A stretch of DNA of 64,000 nt, taken from Psoroptes ovis. Taxonomy: Eukaryota; Arthropoda; Arachnida; Sarcoptiformes; Psoroptidae. This document shows, piece by piece, positions 28,101 to 41,172 of the stretch; position 1 is the stretch's first letter, and each line of letters opens with the position of its first letter. The stretch covers positions 62,001-126,000 of the forward strand of contig PQWQ01000009.1 in the NCBI GenBank assembly GCA_002943765.1, read 5' to 3'. The notes under the pieces are model-generated. The model worked only from the letters and a program-made list of their open reading frames with translations. It made no database searches and was not told where the DNA came from. The position numbers were made by a program, and so were the translations under genes.

Positions 28101-31100
28101 TTGCTCCAAATATTTTGTTTGCGTATTTGGTGAAGCATTACATGAATCATGTACTGGTGGTTTAAGATTTTCATCCGAATTACAAACATGCGATTGGCCT
28201 CGTAATGTTATTTGTCCATATGAAGGTAATTGTGTTTTACTTTTTTTTATTATTCGATGATTTAATCGATTTATCGATTGATAAATCAATCATTCAATCG
28301 AAAATTGTTTGAAATATATTCAAAAGTCTTTGTTTTTTCTCACAAAGCGATTGCAATAACCATGAAAGGATAAACATGATTTAACATGCTTACTCTATTA
28401 TTTTGCATAATTTTTACATTATTCTATGAAAGAAAAACTAGGCTTATTTTTTGAAACATTTTCAATTTAAATGAAATGCAAATAATTTCCGTTTCGTATA
28501 AGAAAATTCAAGAATTTCGAATTGAAATTGGAACAAGGAAAAAATTTAAATTATTTTTTATTCAATTCATCAAAAATTTTAAGTTAAATGAACATGATAG
28601 ATATGAGATTTTAAGCAAGAATGTTTTCCTTATCATATCTTAGCATGTGTGGTTTGTTTTCCCCCTATGTGTGCATTTTCTCATGATATTGGGATTTTCG
28701 TTTCTTCTCTCATTCACTCAATATTTGCGAAAACCAAAAAGAAAATCGAATAACGTTTGATTATTTTACCTGTCAACAAAGTAAAAAAAAATTATGAAAA
28801 ATTGTTCAGCATGTTAGATACATCTAACGCGCCCGTCGATTCATAAATATTGAATTGAAAAATCTGACATTTTTTCCCGATATTGAATGCTTTATTCGTA
28901 TTTGAATATAAAATTTTATAATTTATGAAACTTTATTTTTGCCCATCGATGAGATTAACATATTTTTAAGTCTGTAAAGATATTATTATTATCATCTGTA
29001 TAATCAAAATAAATTATATGACCAAAAAGAAGTTGGAGAAAGGATGATCTTGTCATTTAATATTTCAGAGAAAAAAAATAATTTAAAAATTGATTAAAAA
29101 TAAATAATGAAAATAAATGATTAAATTCAATATATGATATGATTTATTATACTTGAGATTATTCTTAGATGATGAATTTTTTTTTTTTGTATTAAGATCA
29201 TAGGCTTTAAATCGTATAGAAAATTTTGTCAAAAATAATATGAGGCTATTCGCTTTCTCCGATTTGAATAGACTCAAAAATTTTGATATAATAAAGTCAG
29301 TTTTATGTTAGTCAGTTTAAATATTCCTGTTTTTTCATTTTCTTTCAAAATGAAAATTGATGAATAATGAATATTTAATGTCTTTTTACTTATGCATACA
29401 TGAGCACAATTAAGGTGAGGTGATCTATCGAAATGAATACAAGAAATGAAAATGAATTATATTAAATAGACAGTCGTTAGATAATTGAATTTTGAGAAAT
29501 TCAAAGTATTCATTAATTGTTTTTAAAATTGTTTAAAGATTCAGATTATGATGAAACTGAAGATGATTTCTCTGATTCCGGCGCATATCCATCATCGAAC
29601 AACAAACATGTTGGATCAGGAATGATAATTGAATCAAAAACAGTGAGAAACATTACAACAACAACAACAACAACAACGACGCCCATGCCGAAAACAATTA
29701 TAACAACAACATTGCCACCTCCACCACCGCCATCGACGATAATTACAACTGCCAAACCTTTATTATCATTAACATCCATTGGAAATAGTAATACCGGTGT
29801 TAATAATAATAACAATAATAATGTGATACCTGATCCATTCATAATTTTGAATCATAAATCACAGCCATATATTAAATCAATTTTATCGGCGATAAATAAT
29901 GATAGTTCTTTAACAATTCAACGGCAACAACAGTATACACCAACGCAACAAAATAATGGATTATTATTTTCCACTTTAACTACAACAAAACTTAATAATA
30001 ATAACTTGTCCGTTAATTTTAATCATAATCAGAATAATAATAATAATCAATTCATAATACATCAATTATCTCATCATAATAATTCACCAATTTGGTATCA
30101 ACAACAACAACAACCACAAACAACTAGATATACATTGAATAAACATCCTATAACTGTTCTTCATATAAATGATAATAATCCTAATCAAAATCATATGAAT
30201 GAACATGATTTGATACAGGATAGTTTCAATAAATTAATTAAACAACAACAACAACAACATGCTATAAAAAATCCAGGTCGTACATTATTAAATCAACAAC
30301 AACAACAATCATCGTCAAATAAAAGTACAAATAATCAATTCGATTTCATTAAACAAAACATCATCCATAATTCAAATATATTTCAATCTAAAGATCATAG
30401 TAATAACAACAATAATTATATTGATATAGAAAATGTTCCAGATTTAGATGGAAATAAATTAAATTTTGATATTAATAATAATAATACGACACATAGACAT
30501 CATCAGCAACATGATAGACGCAATCAACATCAACATATTGATGATTTGGAAGAAAATTTTACTTTGGTAGATTTACAACGATCTCATCATCATCATCATA
30601 ATAATCAAAATTATCATCATACTCATAATCATCACCAAAATAGTAATAATAATAATAATAATCCTAAACCTCATCATCATCTTCATCATCGTGCTGGTCA
30701 TAATAATGATGATGATGATCATCAAAAAGATGAGAAATTGATTCGAAATGATCCGGTTGAACAGATTAATCAAAATCTACTTGGTATTTTATTTTTTTTT
30801 TTAAGATTTATTTATTTTCATTCATTTTTTCTACTTTTTAACTTATTTTTTTAAATTTTGATTTAATAGGCCGAAGTGTTAATGGAGGGAATCGAGCACA
30901 ATCTGTCTCGGTGGTTGCATCTACATCATCGAGAGCAATCATACCGGAATTGGATATTGTGTTTAAAAATGATGATAATATTGCTCAAAATGATAAAATA
31001 ATTCTTTCAAATGATAATCCTAAACAACCTATTGTAAACAATAACAATAATAATAATAACAATAATCGATTATTGATTGATGAAATTTTACAATTGGCAA

Positions 31101-33708
31101 ATGCATTTAATAATGATCATAATGATGGTAAATTTGATGATGTTATCACAGCCATTGTTGATGAAAATGGTGCCATACATTTAGCTGGTAGTAGTAGCAA
31201 TAATGAAGATTCCCAATCATTGTTACAATTATTATCATCAAAAGAATTGAAAAATCAATTATATGACAGAGCTAATGATGCATCATCGCCTGGGTTAGCT
31301 GCATCAAATCGTAATACAGCATCACAACAATTATTATATCCTGATGGTATCAATAATAGTACAAGATCATCATTATTATTATTGCCCAACGATCGAGATA
31401 AATATCAAACTAGTCATGATAATGGTAATCTGTCACACAATTCTAAAAATCAACCGCAACCAAAGCAGCAAATTATGGATACGAATCATGGCGATAATTT
31501 AGACTTCGATGCAATCGAACCTGGTGCTATTTTAATTTATAATAAAACGAAATTGATTGTTGTACCGGAATTATATTCACCTATCAATAATCGATCAACG
31601 AATAAAAATCAAAACAATAGCAGTTCGATAATCCCTGATTATATTTTATCACAAACATCTTTAACAGATGAAAATAAGCCAAGACAGGTATATTTAATGT
31701 GAATTTTATAATGAATCGTTTCCTGATTAAGTCATTCACTTTATTACAGTTGATAACCAGAACAGATAAAGAATCCAATTATTTATATCAAATCAATAAA
31801 AATTTTTCAACCATTGAAAATAACAGTAAAGAACGTCCATTCCATAAAATTATTAACAAATCACAAACAAGTTCATTTGCGCAAGCAGCTACTGATTTCA
31901 ATGATAATGATGATGAAAGTGCTGAAATTTTATCAGCAAATCCTGAAATAATCTTGAATGATTTTCAACGAATTGGAGTATCGAAAAATCTTAATGAAAC
32001 AGATTCGCAAAAACGAAGGTATTTCAGAACTAATTTTTTTTGTAGCGTTTGATTGATTTTCTGGCATTTTCTCATCTCAAAAAAAAAAAAAAAAAAATGA
32101 TAGGGTAATTGAATATCGTCATATAAATTCGACGGCATCGACAGCTCAATCAACAATCAATAATCTTCAACGTTTATCATACACGAAACATATTGGAACA
32201 CATAATCGTGGTGCACAAAAATTGAGCTCATCAAATGCGACAAGAGTCGGAAAAAATTTTCAGATACCATCACGACCAGTTCCAATGTTCAAAACACCAG
32301 AACCATTATCCAATGCCATCAAATGTAATGAAAATTTATGTAAATTGCCTGATTGTTTTTGCGGTGGTACAGAAATTCCTGGTAAAATTGCATAATTTTT
32401 TTTTCACTTCATGTCTGAATGTTTTTTTTCACTTCTTAGGCGGCTTACCTGTGAAAGATGTTCCTCAACTTGTGCTAATCAGTTTTGATGATGCTGTCAA
32501 CGATGTGAATTGGCAAATATATGAAGAGCTACTTAATTCTGGTCGTAGTAATCCAAATGGTTGTCCAATAAAAGCAACATTTTATGTATCACATGAATGG
32601 ACTGATTATTCACAAGTACAGACATTGTATTCACGTGGACATGAAATTGCATCACATTCGATAACGTATGTAATACAAATAATGTGATTTATTTAATGAT
32701 TTTTTCATGTTTTTATCCATTGATCATACAAATTCATGTCAATTTTTTTGTGTTTCATTTTGATTTACATATTATTTATTTTTGTACTTATTTTTATTCA
32801 TTGTATTTTTTTTCCTCATTCCATCAAACATACAAATATGGCATATTAAATGAACAAAATTTCAATAGTCATAGTTTTGGTGAAAGTTATTCAAAACAAC
32901 AATGGCATAAGGAAATTGTTGGCCAACGTGAAATATTACATTTATATGGCGGTGTCAATAAAGCCGATATTCGTGGAATGCGAGCACCATTTTTACAGGC
33001 TGGCGGTAATAAACAATTCGAGATGTTGCATGATGAAAATTTTACATATGATTCATCGATGCCTGTTTTTGAAAATTCACCACCGTTTTGGCCATACACA
33101 TTAGATTATGCAATCAATCATGAATGTATGATTGCTCCGTGTCCAACAAAATCATTTCCAGGTATTTCCAGAATTCAATGTAAAACATTGTAAACAATTC
33201 ACTATTTGTAAATTTGTCTTGAAAATTTCAAGGTTTATGGGAAATCGGTTTAGTCATGTGGCAAGATTTACGCGGAGGCCGCTGTTCGATGGGAGATGCA
33301 TGTTCTAATCCATCCGATGAAAATGGCGTATATGAGTTGATTATGAAAAATTTCAAAAGACATTATAATTCAAATCGTGCACCTTTCGGTCTTTATTATC
33401 ATTCCGCTTGGTTCAATTCGGAACATCATCGTACCGGTTTTATTCGTGTCATTGATGATCTACTTACTTATTACAAAGATGTTTATTTTGTTACCAAATG
33501 GGAATTAATCCAATGGATACGTAATCCAACACCTTTGAAAGAATTATATCGAGTCAATCTATTTGGTTGTGCACGTGACCCACACAGGCCACCACCTTGT
33601 CTTCATCCAAACATATGTAATGTTGGATCAAATTCTGGTTCAAGATTTTTGAAAACATGTCAACCTTGTCCAAAACGTTATCCATGGCTTGATGATAATG
33701 GACAATGA
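19155..33708 (+). CDS. Cda5: membrane-anchored chitin deacetylase, Cda5 type (nine exons, 1385 aa)
   Basis: Exons: 19155-19410, 27929-28225, 29539-30783, 30870-31687, 31750-32018, 32104-32381, 32440-32665, 32869-33161 and 33233-33708. The total is 4158 nt and every junction keeps phase. The product should deacetylate chitin to chitosan at the cell surface or in cuticle. A hydrophobic helix (about 70-95) follows a polar N-terminus with no earlier signal, suggesting a signal anchor. CBM14 has six cysteines (131, 144, 150, 160, 173, 181). Then comes a linker rich in Asn, Gln, His and Thr. The deacetylase domain shows SFDD (D1071, D1072), the metal motif HSITH (H1127, H1131), RAPF (R1168), DSSMP and late H1284. 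CBM14 plus deacetylase without an LDLa module and with a long linker fits insect group IV CDA5. The first exon is inferred from a GTAAGT donor in matching phase, with the helix continuing across the junction. The exon 6 acceptor follows an A run and is weaker. Without exon 1, an ATG at 27892 is the fallback start. Confidence 0.88.
19411..27928 (+). other. large first intron of the chitin deacetylase gene (8.5 kb)
   Basis: It begins GTAAGTG and ends with a T-rich tract, then GAAG. No coding exon was recognised inside. Contents include T runs at 21186-21208 and 22189-22205, ATT/ATG repeats, and a slightly GC-richer patch at about 25375-25575. An unseen alternative first exon is possible. Confidence 0.6.
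25375..25575. other. GC-richer island in the first intron, origin unknown
   Basis: About 200 bp with clearly more C and G than its surroundings. It is open on the minus strand for roughly 70 codons, including residues ETGPADDVLKRPNEIGFYKK. It includes the inverted pair GACGT/ACGTC around 25510-25530 and the phrase CCGAAACCGG on the minus strand, which resembles text common near the ends of some retroelements. I do not recognise a family, and no terminal repeats or target duplication are visible. It could be a decayed transposon piece or an unrecognised exon. Confidence 0.3.
28226..29538 (+). other. second intron of the chitin deacetylase gene (1.3 kb)
   Basis: It starts GTAATT directly after the CBM14 exon and ends TTTAAAG before the acidic DSDYDE segment. 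Both junctions are phase 1. Nothing but A/T-rich sequence was seen inside. Confidence 0.75.
32079..32097 (+). repeat. poly-A run of 19 beside a splice acceptor
   Basis: The run lies in deacetylase intron 5, directly before ATGATAG, the acceptor used in the model. The usual pyrimidine tract is displaced upstream (the CATTTTCTCATCTC region). Confidence 0.9.
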
Positions 33709-34498
33709 ATATGATAATAATCAAGATATTGTTATTGTTAATATTAGTTATGAAGCAAATTTATTTAATGAATTTTAATCATTTGTATAGTAATTTTTTC
33801 ATTCAAATCATCAAAAATCTATTTCAATTTATTATATTATTAATCATTTTAATGATTGGTTTTGATTTTGGGGCAAAATTTATTGTGTAAATATTATTGA
33901 ACAAACACTGCCATAATTTCTTTTTCTCATATCAAATAATAAGCAGAAACGTTTCATCAATTGAAATTTCAATTCGGGATTTTTACAATTCTTTTTTTTC
34001 AAATAAATTTTCTAATTTTTAATTATTTTGATTTCATTCATTCGAATTATTACAATAATTTTTGTAAAACTATGCAATCATTGTTCAATTACAAAGAAAC
34101 TACAAATTTTCAATTATCTATTCTTTATCAGTATTTGATTTCATTATCATGATCATCATTATTGTTTGATGATCATGATCAACATTTTATAATTTTTGAA
34201 GTAAATAAAATATTTTTTGATCAAATAATTAAAAAAAAAATTTAATGGTATTTTGATTGCAAAACTGCCGATGGCGCCAGTTTCAATGAATCGTCATCAT
34301 TTGTTCTTTCGAATTCTTTTTCAAAATTTGATTTTGTTTTCAACTTTTAATTATTTTTCGATTTGAAAAAAATATATGAAGTTTCATATTTCATAAATTA
34401 CTAAAACTCTGATTTTATTTTCATCACATAATTTAACTAAATTTAAGTGTTGACTGAAACTATTGAAAAGTGTGTTTAACAGGAAAAAAAAATTAAAT
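33709..34498. promoter_or_regulatory. convergent 3' region between the deacetylase and mucin-like genes
   Basis: No gene was found in the 790 bp separating the two stop codons. Plus-strand AATAAA signals at 34002-34007 and 34204-34209 could end the deacetylase transcript. A minus-strand AATAAA (34419-34414) lies about 80 bases past the stop of the opposite gene. The two 3' untranslated regions may come close but need not overlap. Confidence 0.55.
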
Positions 34499-35596
34499 TT
34501 ACAATTCTTCATTTTCAATCGGATCAGTGCGATCTTTATCTGTTTGTCTTTTACGTTTTTGTTGTTGTTGTTTACCTTGTACATTATCATCTTCATAATC
34601 ATCGTCATCATTACTTTTATTATTATTATTATTGTTATTATTAGTGTTTTGTGAATTCATTTTTGTTGATTGTCTCGGTACAGCACCTAACGATGTAATC
34701 GCTTTTTCAACATCATTAATGAATTTTTCATTATTAGTGTTGTGAATTGTTGAATTATTGTTGTTATCGTCATTTGATTGTGTTCTTTTATCATTGTGAT
34801 TAGTGTTATTGCTGTGATTTTTCTTCAATTTATAATTATAAATAGCCCAAATAACAATAACAAAAATGACAAGCAACGCAATAACAGCAATACCAAAATA
34901 AGCCAACGTCATCGATTCATTCATTTGACCATCATTTTTTTGATCATCATCATTTCTACCGAAGATTGTTCCAATACCTGTTGTTAAATTCTTCATGCCT
35001 TCTGGCAGGCTGTTGGTGAAAAATTCTATTGTTTTATTTTGCATGTCTTGTTCAACACTTATAACATTATTTGCTATTTCTGTGAGATTATCTTTAATAT
35101 TTCTAAATAAATCATTACCCACTGAAGATGATTCAGTCTCATTGACATTTTCTAAAACATTTGTGAATAAGGTTGTCGTTGTTGGCATGTTTGTTGTCGT
35201 AGTTGTATTTAATGGCATCTCATTAATTTGAGTGGTCGTTTCAATCATATTCGAAATTGTTGTCATATTAGCCATCGATTCATTAATATTTGATGATATT
35301 GTTGTTGTCATCGTTGGCACAACGGTTGTCTGATCTAGATTTATGCTCGATGTTGAATCGATCAAATCTGAAAATGAGGAAATTGTGGTGGTTGTTGCTT
35401 TTGTCATATCAGTTGAGCTGATGGTGGTGGTCATGGTATCGATCATTGATGCTATGCTTGATGTTGTATCTGATTCTAATTTAAACATAGAAGGTTTATC
35501 TGTTGCTAACAAACCATCAAGTTTATTAGAATCCAAATTGAATGATTCGATTGTTGTTGTTAATGTTGATGGTGCAGATGTTGTCATTTCACTCAT
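34499..35596 (-). CDS. Thr/Ser-rich mucin-like single-pass membrane protein (365 aa), function unknown
   Basis: Single-exon frame with start context AAAAATGAGT. Residues 1-230 are dominated by Thr, Ser, Asn and Met, with TTT runs and several N-x-S/T sequons, as in heavily O-glycosylated ectodomains. A strong hydrophobic segment at about 231-253 is followed by YKLKK, so the C-terminal 110 residues should be cytoplasmic. That tail is rich in Asn and Asp and ends with a basic cluster (KRKRQ) and acidic residues. There is no signal peptide at the N-terminus. Either the helix is a reverse signal-anchor or an upstream exon is missing. No named family was recognised. The gene is convergent with the chitin deacetylase. 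A role at the cuticle or cell surface would be guesswork. Confidence 0.75.
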   Translation of the reverse strand: MSEMTTSAPSTLTTTIESFNLDSNKLDGLLATDKPSMFKLESDTTSSIASMIDTMTTTISSTDMTKATTTTISSFSDLIDSTSSINLDQTTVVPTMTTTISSNINESMANMTTISNMIETTTQINEMPLNTTTTTNMPTTTTLFTNVLENVNETESSSVGNDLFRNIKDNLTEIANNVISVEQDMQNKTIEFFTNSLPEGMKNLTTGIGTIFGRNDDDQKNDGQMNESMTLAYFGIAVIALLVIFVIVIWAIYNYKLKKNHSNNTNHNDKRTQSNDDNNNNSTIHNTNNEKFINDVEKAITSLGAVPRQSTKMNSQNTNNNNNNNNKSNDDDDYEDDNVQGKQQQQKRKRQTDKDRTDPIENEEL

Positions 35597-38500
35597 TTTT
35601 ATCTATCAATTTTTTCCTATTATCATCAATCGTGTGTAATTAAGTTGCAATGAATTATGAGAAATTTTTTAATAGAAATATGTTGAAATATGAGAAATGA
35701 ACAATGTTTCTGAAATGTTAATCACACACCTTGGTGATTATCACAAATGCATCAAAATGAGTGTTTTCTATAATTTTTAAAATAGTTATTGATGGAATCG
35801 GTAATAATTTATTTGCTTTGATTGATACCGATTTGATGATTAAAATTGATTTTTGAAATGAGCAGAAATAAATTTTATTTGCATAAAATGGTCAAACAAA
35901 TTATAGTTTGAATGAATGAATGAATGAATATTTTCACCAAAAGCAAAATACAAGGAAAACTAAAACATGAGAACCAAAATTCAATTGAAATAAGATTGAA
36001 GTGAAAATAAAAAAAAAAAATTTGAAATATTTTTTAACACTTTCATTATAATTCACCAGCACATGTTGTCAATCAAAAAATTATTTCATGTCATTCATGT
36101 AAAATATTTTCGATATTTTTTTATTTGATGTCAATTTACAAATATTATTTGATACTTTATTGGTGTTTCGCTATTTTCATTTTAAATTTTTTTCAATAAT
36201 TTCAATACACCAAATTCATAACAATTGAACATTATCTATTTATTCAAACACACGATTATATCAATATATCGTATAAATAAATAAATATGTCACAATTTTT
36301 TTAAATTTTTTGTAATTTGATTTACTATATCTATATTTATAGTATGATAAACAATTTTCAAAAAGGGTTATTGATTGATTGTATGTACGTGATTGCTATT
36401 GAGATTAAGCTTTCAAAGTAATAACAAAGAAAACATTTTGAATTTTTTTCTCAGACAAAAAAAAATGATAAATCGAAATTCCGCATCAAATTTCAATTGA
36501 TTTTCTATGGATAACAACAGAACTATTTCAATTTTTTTTCAAAATTTATGATTTCATTCAAATATTCACATGAAAAAATGTAATTAATATACATATGAAC
36601 AATGAGAATAGATTTGAAAATTATTTTTTTTTCACAGATCGAAAGATTTAGTTTTTCCGACAACAACACATAAATGCATTTTCATTGTCAATTGCATTTT
36701 GATTTGTCTTCAGACATATATTTTATTGAATGATTTGATTGATTTTTTATTTTGTTTGATCAGCGACATATTTTTTTCTCGCTAAAAAAAACTAAATCAA
36801 TCATATCAATGAATCAAATAATCCGATACACATATTTATTGATTTTGTGTGACAATTAAATTCATTGATTCATTTTTTTTTCATATGTGAATGGCCTAAT
36901 ATTAATCGGTTCATTTTTTTTTTAAATTAATAAAATGTATTTCAATGTGTGTTTTCCCTAAATTCAAAATCAGATCAGATATAAACTACACATTATGCGC
37001 GATCATCATTCAATTTTTTTTTTTTTTTTTTTTTTTTTTGATGCACAATGAAATCAATGATCGAAAATCAATTTTATTCGATATTTGGCATCATATATGT
37101 GTGTTTACCTTTAATGAAATTTACTCAAACCAAACAAACAAAGAATTGAAGAAATAAATTTTCAAATCAAAAATTCAATTCTATTGTTGTTGTTTTTGTT
37201 TATTTTCCAATGAAAAATTCAAAGAATTTTTTGTTTTGAAATTTTTCTTTTTGTTTGGAAGAGATTTTTCTTTTCAAAATTTCAAATTTTTAAAATAAAT
37301 TGATTTGAACATTTTGAATTGCATTAATTTTGCACTGTTCTTTTGTTCAATTTTGTTCATTTTATTTTTTGCCAGTTCAAAATTTGAAAAATTAAATTTT
37401 GAAAAATTTCCCCAATTTTTTTCATCCAACATATAATATACACCGCTATCATTCTTTGATATAAACTGAGGCCAATATCTTTCATTGATATTTAAGAATG
37501 GATTCAATCAAATTCTTCATATTATTATTATTGCTAATGTTTGGACGTTGAAATCAATTTATTTTTTTTCGGTTATTTTTTTTGCTTTGTTTGCTATTTT
37601 ATAAACTTTGAAAAAAAAATCTTATTTGAAAAATTCTGTCAAATTTTATTTTTCTAATTTTCTTTTTTGAACGATAAAAAATGAAATATATTTGACATTT
37701 ATAATAATAACAACATTAATACATTTACACATCTATTTCGCTCTTTCTAAATTTTAAATTCCATTTTTCCATCTTTTTTCTTCGATATTAAATTGTACCA
37801 AAAATTTTCACTGATTTTACCTGTTTATTCTTTTTTTTGGTAACACTGGTACATTGCTTTTGAATATTTTCGATGATCAATCATTTATTTTGCCATGAAT
37901 ATGACAATATAATAATATTATTATTATTCACCTTGAATGTATTCGTAATATGTGCTCGCATATATTCAAAATATTCTTTGCAGAAGTTTAGAATATTTGA
38001 TATGAAAAGTAAAGAATTCAGTGGTTCAAGAGATGAGATTCAATTTCATTTCATTATCGTCATTGAAAATCTTTTAGTTGAAAAGAAGATGGATTCTGAT
38101 TCTGTGTGTATGAAGTATGTGGCTCATATTCGCTGTAACACACAAGCCATTACTTACACTAATGCACACATCTCAAGTTAATTGCATTGAATGCAATCAT
38201 TTGGCGATGACCTTTATTTTGACTTGTGGTGCACTTGAAAATACTTAGAGTCCAAATTTCTAGAATTTCGGATGAAAGAATTTCCATCACAAAAATAAAA
38301 TGAAAATTTCCTACCACATTTCGAGATTCTTTTTCCATATTAATGATAATAATCATGATATGTGTGAAATAAAATTAGAGAAATGTTCTCATATGCATTC
38401 ATTCATACGTTCATAACCCATTAAAATGATTCCAGGGAGAAAAAATTTAAGCCAAAATATTAAAATGATCGAAAAACCAAAAGGGAAAAAATCTAAATAT

Positions 38501-39656
38501 TTTTATTATTACACACACCAATGTGAAACATCAATCATTTTTTCACCTTTCATTATTATTATTTTTTGGTTTTTCTTCCATTTCTTTGGTTTTCTCAAAT
38601 ATCAAACCTTTATGTGTGTATGTGTGTGTTAATGTGTGTTCAATCGATTTATCATTTATATATTCATCATCATCATCATCATACTATAAAATGCTGTAAG
38701 TATGCTTATATAAAATGTACGAAATTTAGCGTCGAAATGTGTGAAAAATGTTTGAAATAAATATTTGAAATTTTTGTAATTTTACCAAATATCAAACATT
38801 TGAAACCTTAACACACTCATATACATTGCCAATATGAAGATGTATGACTTTTTTTTGACTGCTAGTTTTGCGTTGTACGACCAGGAATCGATATATTTTT
38901 CCTATTTCAAGGAAGAAATTCCTTAAGAACTTTCATCTCATTATTTGAATATTAAAAAATTTAATAAGATTATAATTGATTTTATTCAATTTTTGTTTTG
39001 TTTCAACGTGTATATTACATTACATTACATTAGAAATTATACATTCAATACGCAACCAATGAATAGTAATAATATCAATAATAACAATAATGACAAGAAC
39101 AGAACACAATCTATTTTGTGTGCTGACAAAAAACGAAAAAAAAACAATTTAAAAAAAGTTTTTGTGTGCCGAAAAATTGATTAAAGCATCAATTTTTTTT
39201 CTCATTTTTTACCTCCTGCATTTTTTCCTTTTGGTTGTATCGATTTATTTTCAATTATGAAAAAAAAAAATGGTGAAATGAAAGTGAAAAATGAAAACAA
39301 ATTAAAAGTTTTAATTAATTTTTTTTCCCATTTTCGTTGCTTGAAATTACCGAAATTTTTATTATTTTTTCATTTGAATTTAATGGAAAATTTGAAATTG
39401 AAAAATTAAAAAATCTAATAATGTTCTATGTTTTGTATTCTCTTCAATTCAATTCATGATGAAAATGCATCGATGAATTTGATGCTTTTTTTTAGCTCTG
39501 TCGAACACTTGAAAATGATTTTGAATTTCGATTTTATTCTGATTACATATCTATCATCATCATTGAAATAAATTGAATGACCATGAATGAAAGATGGAGA
39601 TGAAATTTAATTTTATTATTATCATCATCATCATCATCATTATGATTCACCTCCAT
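35597..39656. other. intergenic region between the small membrane protein genes
   Basis: About 4 kb without a supportable gene. It includes a 26-base T run at 37014-37039, GT-rich sequence near 38610-38640 and ATC repeats near 38660. A possible minus-strand AATAAA for the next gene lies at 39617-39612. The 5' part, just above 35597, should hold the promoter of the mucin-like gene. No TATA-like box was clear enough to name. Confidence 0.55.
37014..37039 (+). repeat. poly-T run of 26
   Basis: Uninterrupted T homopolymer in intergenic DNA. Confidence 0.95.
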
Positions 39657-40307
39657 TCAAACATTTTCATATGAATTCATTAACATTGATAATGATGTTA
39701 ATGATGATTTGGATGCTGTTGATAATGGTTTTTGTTTCTGTTTTCGTTTCGATCCATTCACCGATGATATTTCATCGAAATATTCATTAAAATTATTTTT
39801 TATCGATGTTATCGATTCATATGGTGTGCGTAAACGTAAATCTTTCATATTTAGATAATAAATAATGACGATAAATGATGCTATACTGGCCCCTATTAGA
39901 ACATCTTTTTTTAAATTATGAAAAAAAAATTTTGATTGAATTCTTGGAAATTCAAATTTTTAAATGAATAATTACATACAAAATAGTATGAATGGTGTAT
40001 TATAATATCGAAAATTTGTGGTCGAATGGTTTATGAGGAAAAAATTTTGCCAAAATTTCCATTTTGATGATTTTCCCGATGATTCTTGTATCGGTATCGG
40101 TATGGATGATTTTGATTTTCGATCAATCGATCGATCTTCTTCAATCGTTATGTTTTCATTCATTAATTGCTTTATATCATGTGTTATTTCATCGATATCA
40201 TCATTATTTTGATTGCTATAATCGAATGCATTTAACATATGATTAATATTGATATTGATAATTATAGTGATCGTAATCAATGTGAATATGATTGATGAGG
40301 AATTCAT
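39657..40307 (-). CDS. small secreted-pathway, single-pass membrane protein, two exons (191 aa), unknown
   Basis: Exons 40307-39980 and 39904-39657 join with phase 1 across a 75-bp intron (donor GTATGTAA, acceptor AAAG), giving 576 nt. The N-terminus is a signal peptide of about 25 residues rich in Ile and Thr. It is followed by a polar, acidic stretch with an N-x-T sequon. A hydrophobic helix at about 105-128 is created across the splice junction. A cytoplasmic tail of about 60 residues is basic in the middle (KRKQKQK) and Ser-rich at the end. The predicted topology is type I. A minus-strand AATAAA lies about 40 bases past the stop. No domain was recognised. Gene order and design match the neighbour at 41173-41650, suggesting a diverged tandem duplicate. 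Confidence 0.7.
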
Positions 40308-41172
40308 ATTGGGCTGCAGTTTTTTAAGAATTTCAGTGATACACGGTGTGTAAAAGTCAAATAAATTTATAAATAATTTAGATTTTTAATTTTATTTTAG
40401 AAAAAAAATCAAGACTCTGCAAATAAAATTAATTTTTTCTTAGAGTTTTTTAATTTAATTTTTCTAAATGGAATTAAATTATTTTTTTTACTGAAACCAT
40501 TTTTTTCTAGAATTTTCAAACGAATTCTTCCCATCATCATTTTTCTCTCCTCCGTTCTATTCCCCATCAAAGAATAATTAAATATTGATGATAATAACTC
40601 GATTATTATAATAATCATCACCTTCATCATTATTATTGTGATTAAATGGTTATTACGTGCTTGATAAATAGATTATGTCGTTTCTGTTTGAAATGCATAG
40701 ACATCCCAGAAAATCTAAACTTAGACTATAACTTGTTATGTTTACTTTTATGAATTTCCTGATTCATTCTTACTGAATTCAGAATATTTTATTCCTATCT
40801 CATAGATTCAGATATTTATTATTATTTTCTATTTATATTAGCTACATTACATGATTATTTTTACTAACGAATAAATTGGAAAAGTTGATGACCGATTATT
40901 TAGTTTGATAACAACTATTGATCAAAATATATTCTCATCAAAAGATTTAGAATAAATGATTCACCAAAGATTATAATGATGAAATGATTCTTTGTTTTTT
41001 ATTTATTTAAAATGAAAAAGTTTCAACCGAAAATCATTTTCACTTCGGTTTTCACCGAAAACTGAAAAATCTGATTTTTAATTGTTTTAAAATACATCAT
41101 CATCGAAAATGTCCAAGCGATCGTAAATGTGAAACTTTTGAATAAGAGATGGAAAATTTACTTTTATAAAAA
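40308..41172. other. spacer between the two small membrane protein genes
   Basis: No gene was seen in 865 bp. It should contain the promoter of the gene starting at 40307. It also contains the 3' end of the gene ending at 41173, with a possible minus-strand AATAAA at 41003-40998. Confidence 0.5.

Noticed and set aside
29546..29842. Minus-strand frame with Val and Gly runs over deacetylase exon 3
   Set aside because: Antisense shadow of Thr and Pro codon repeats in a real exon.
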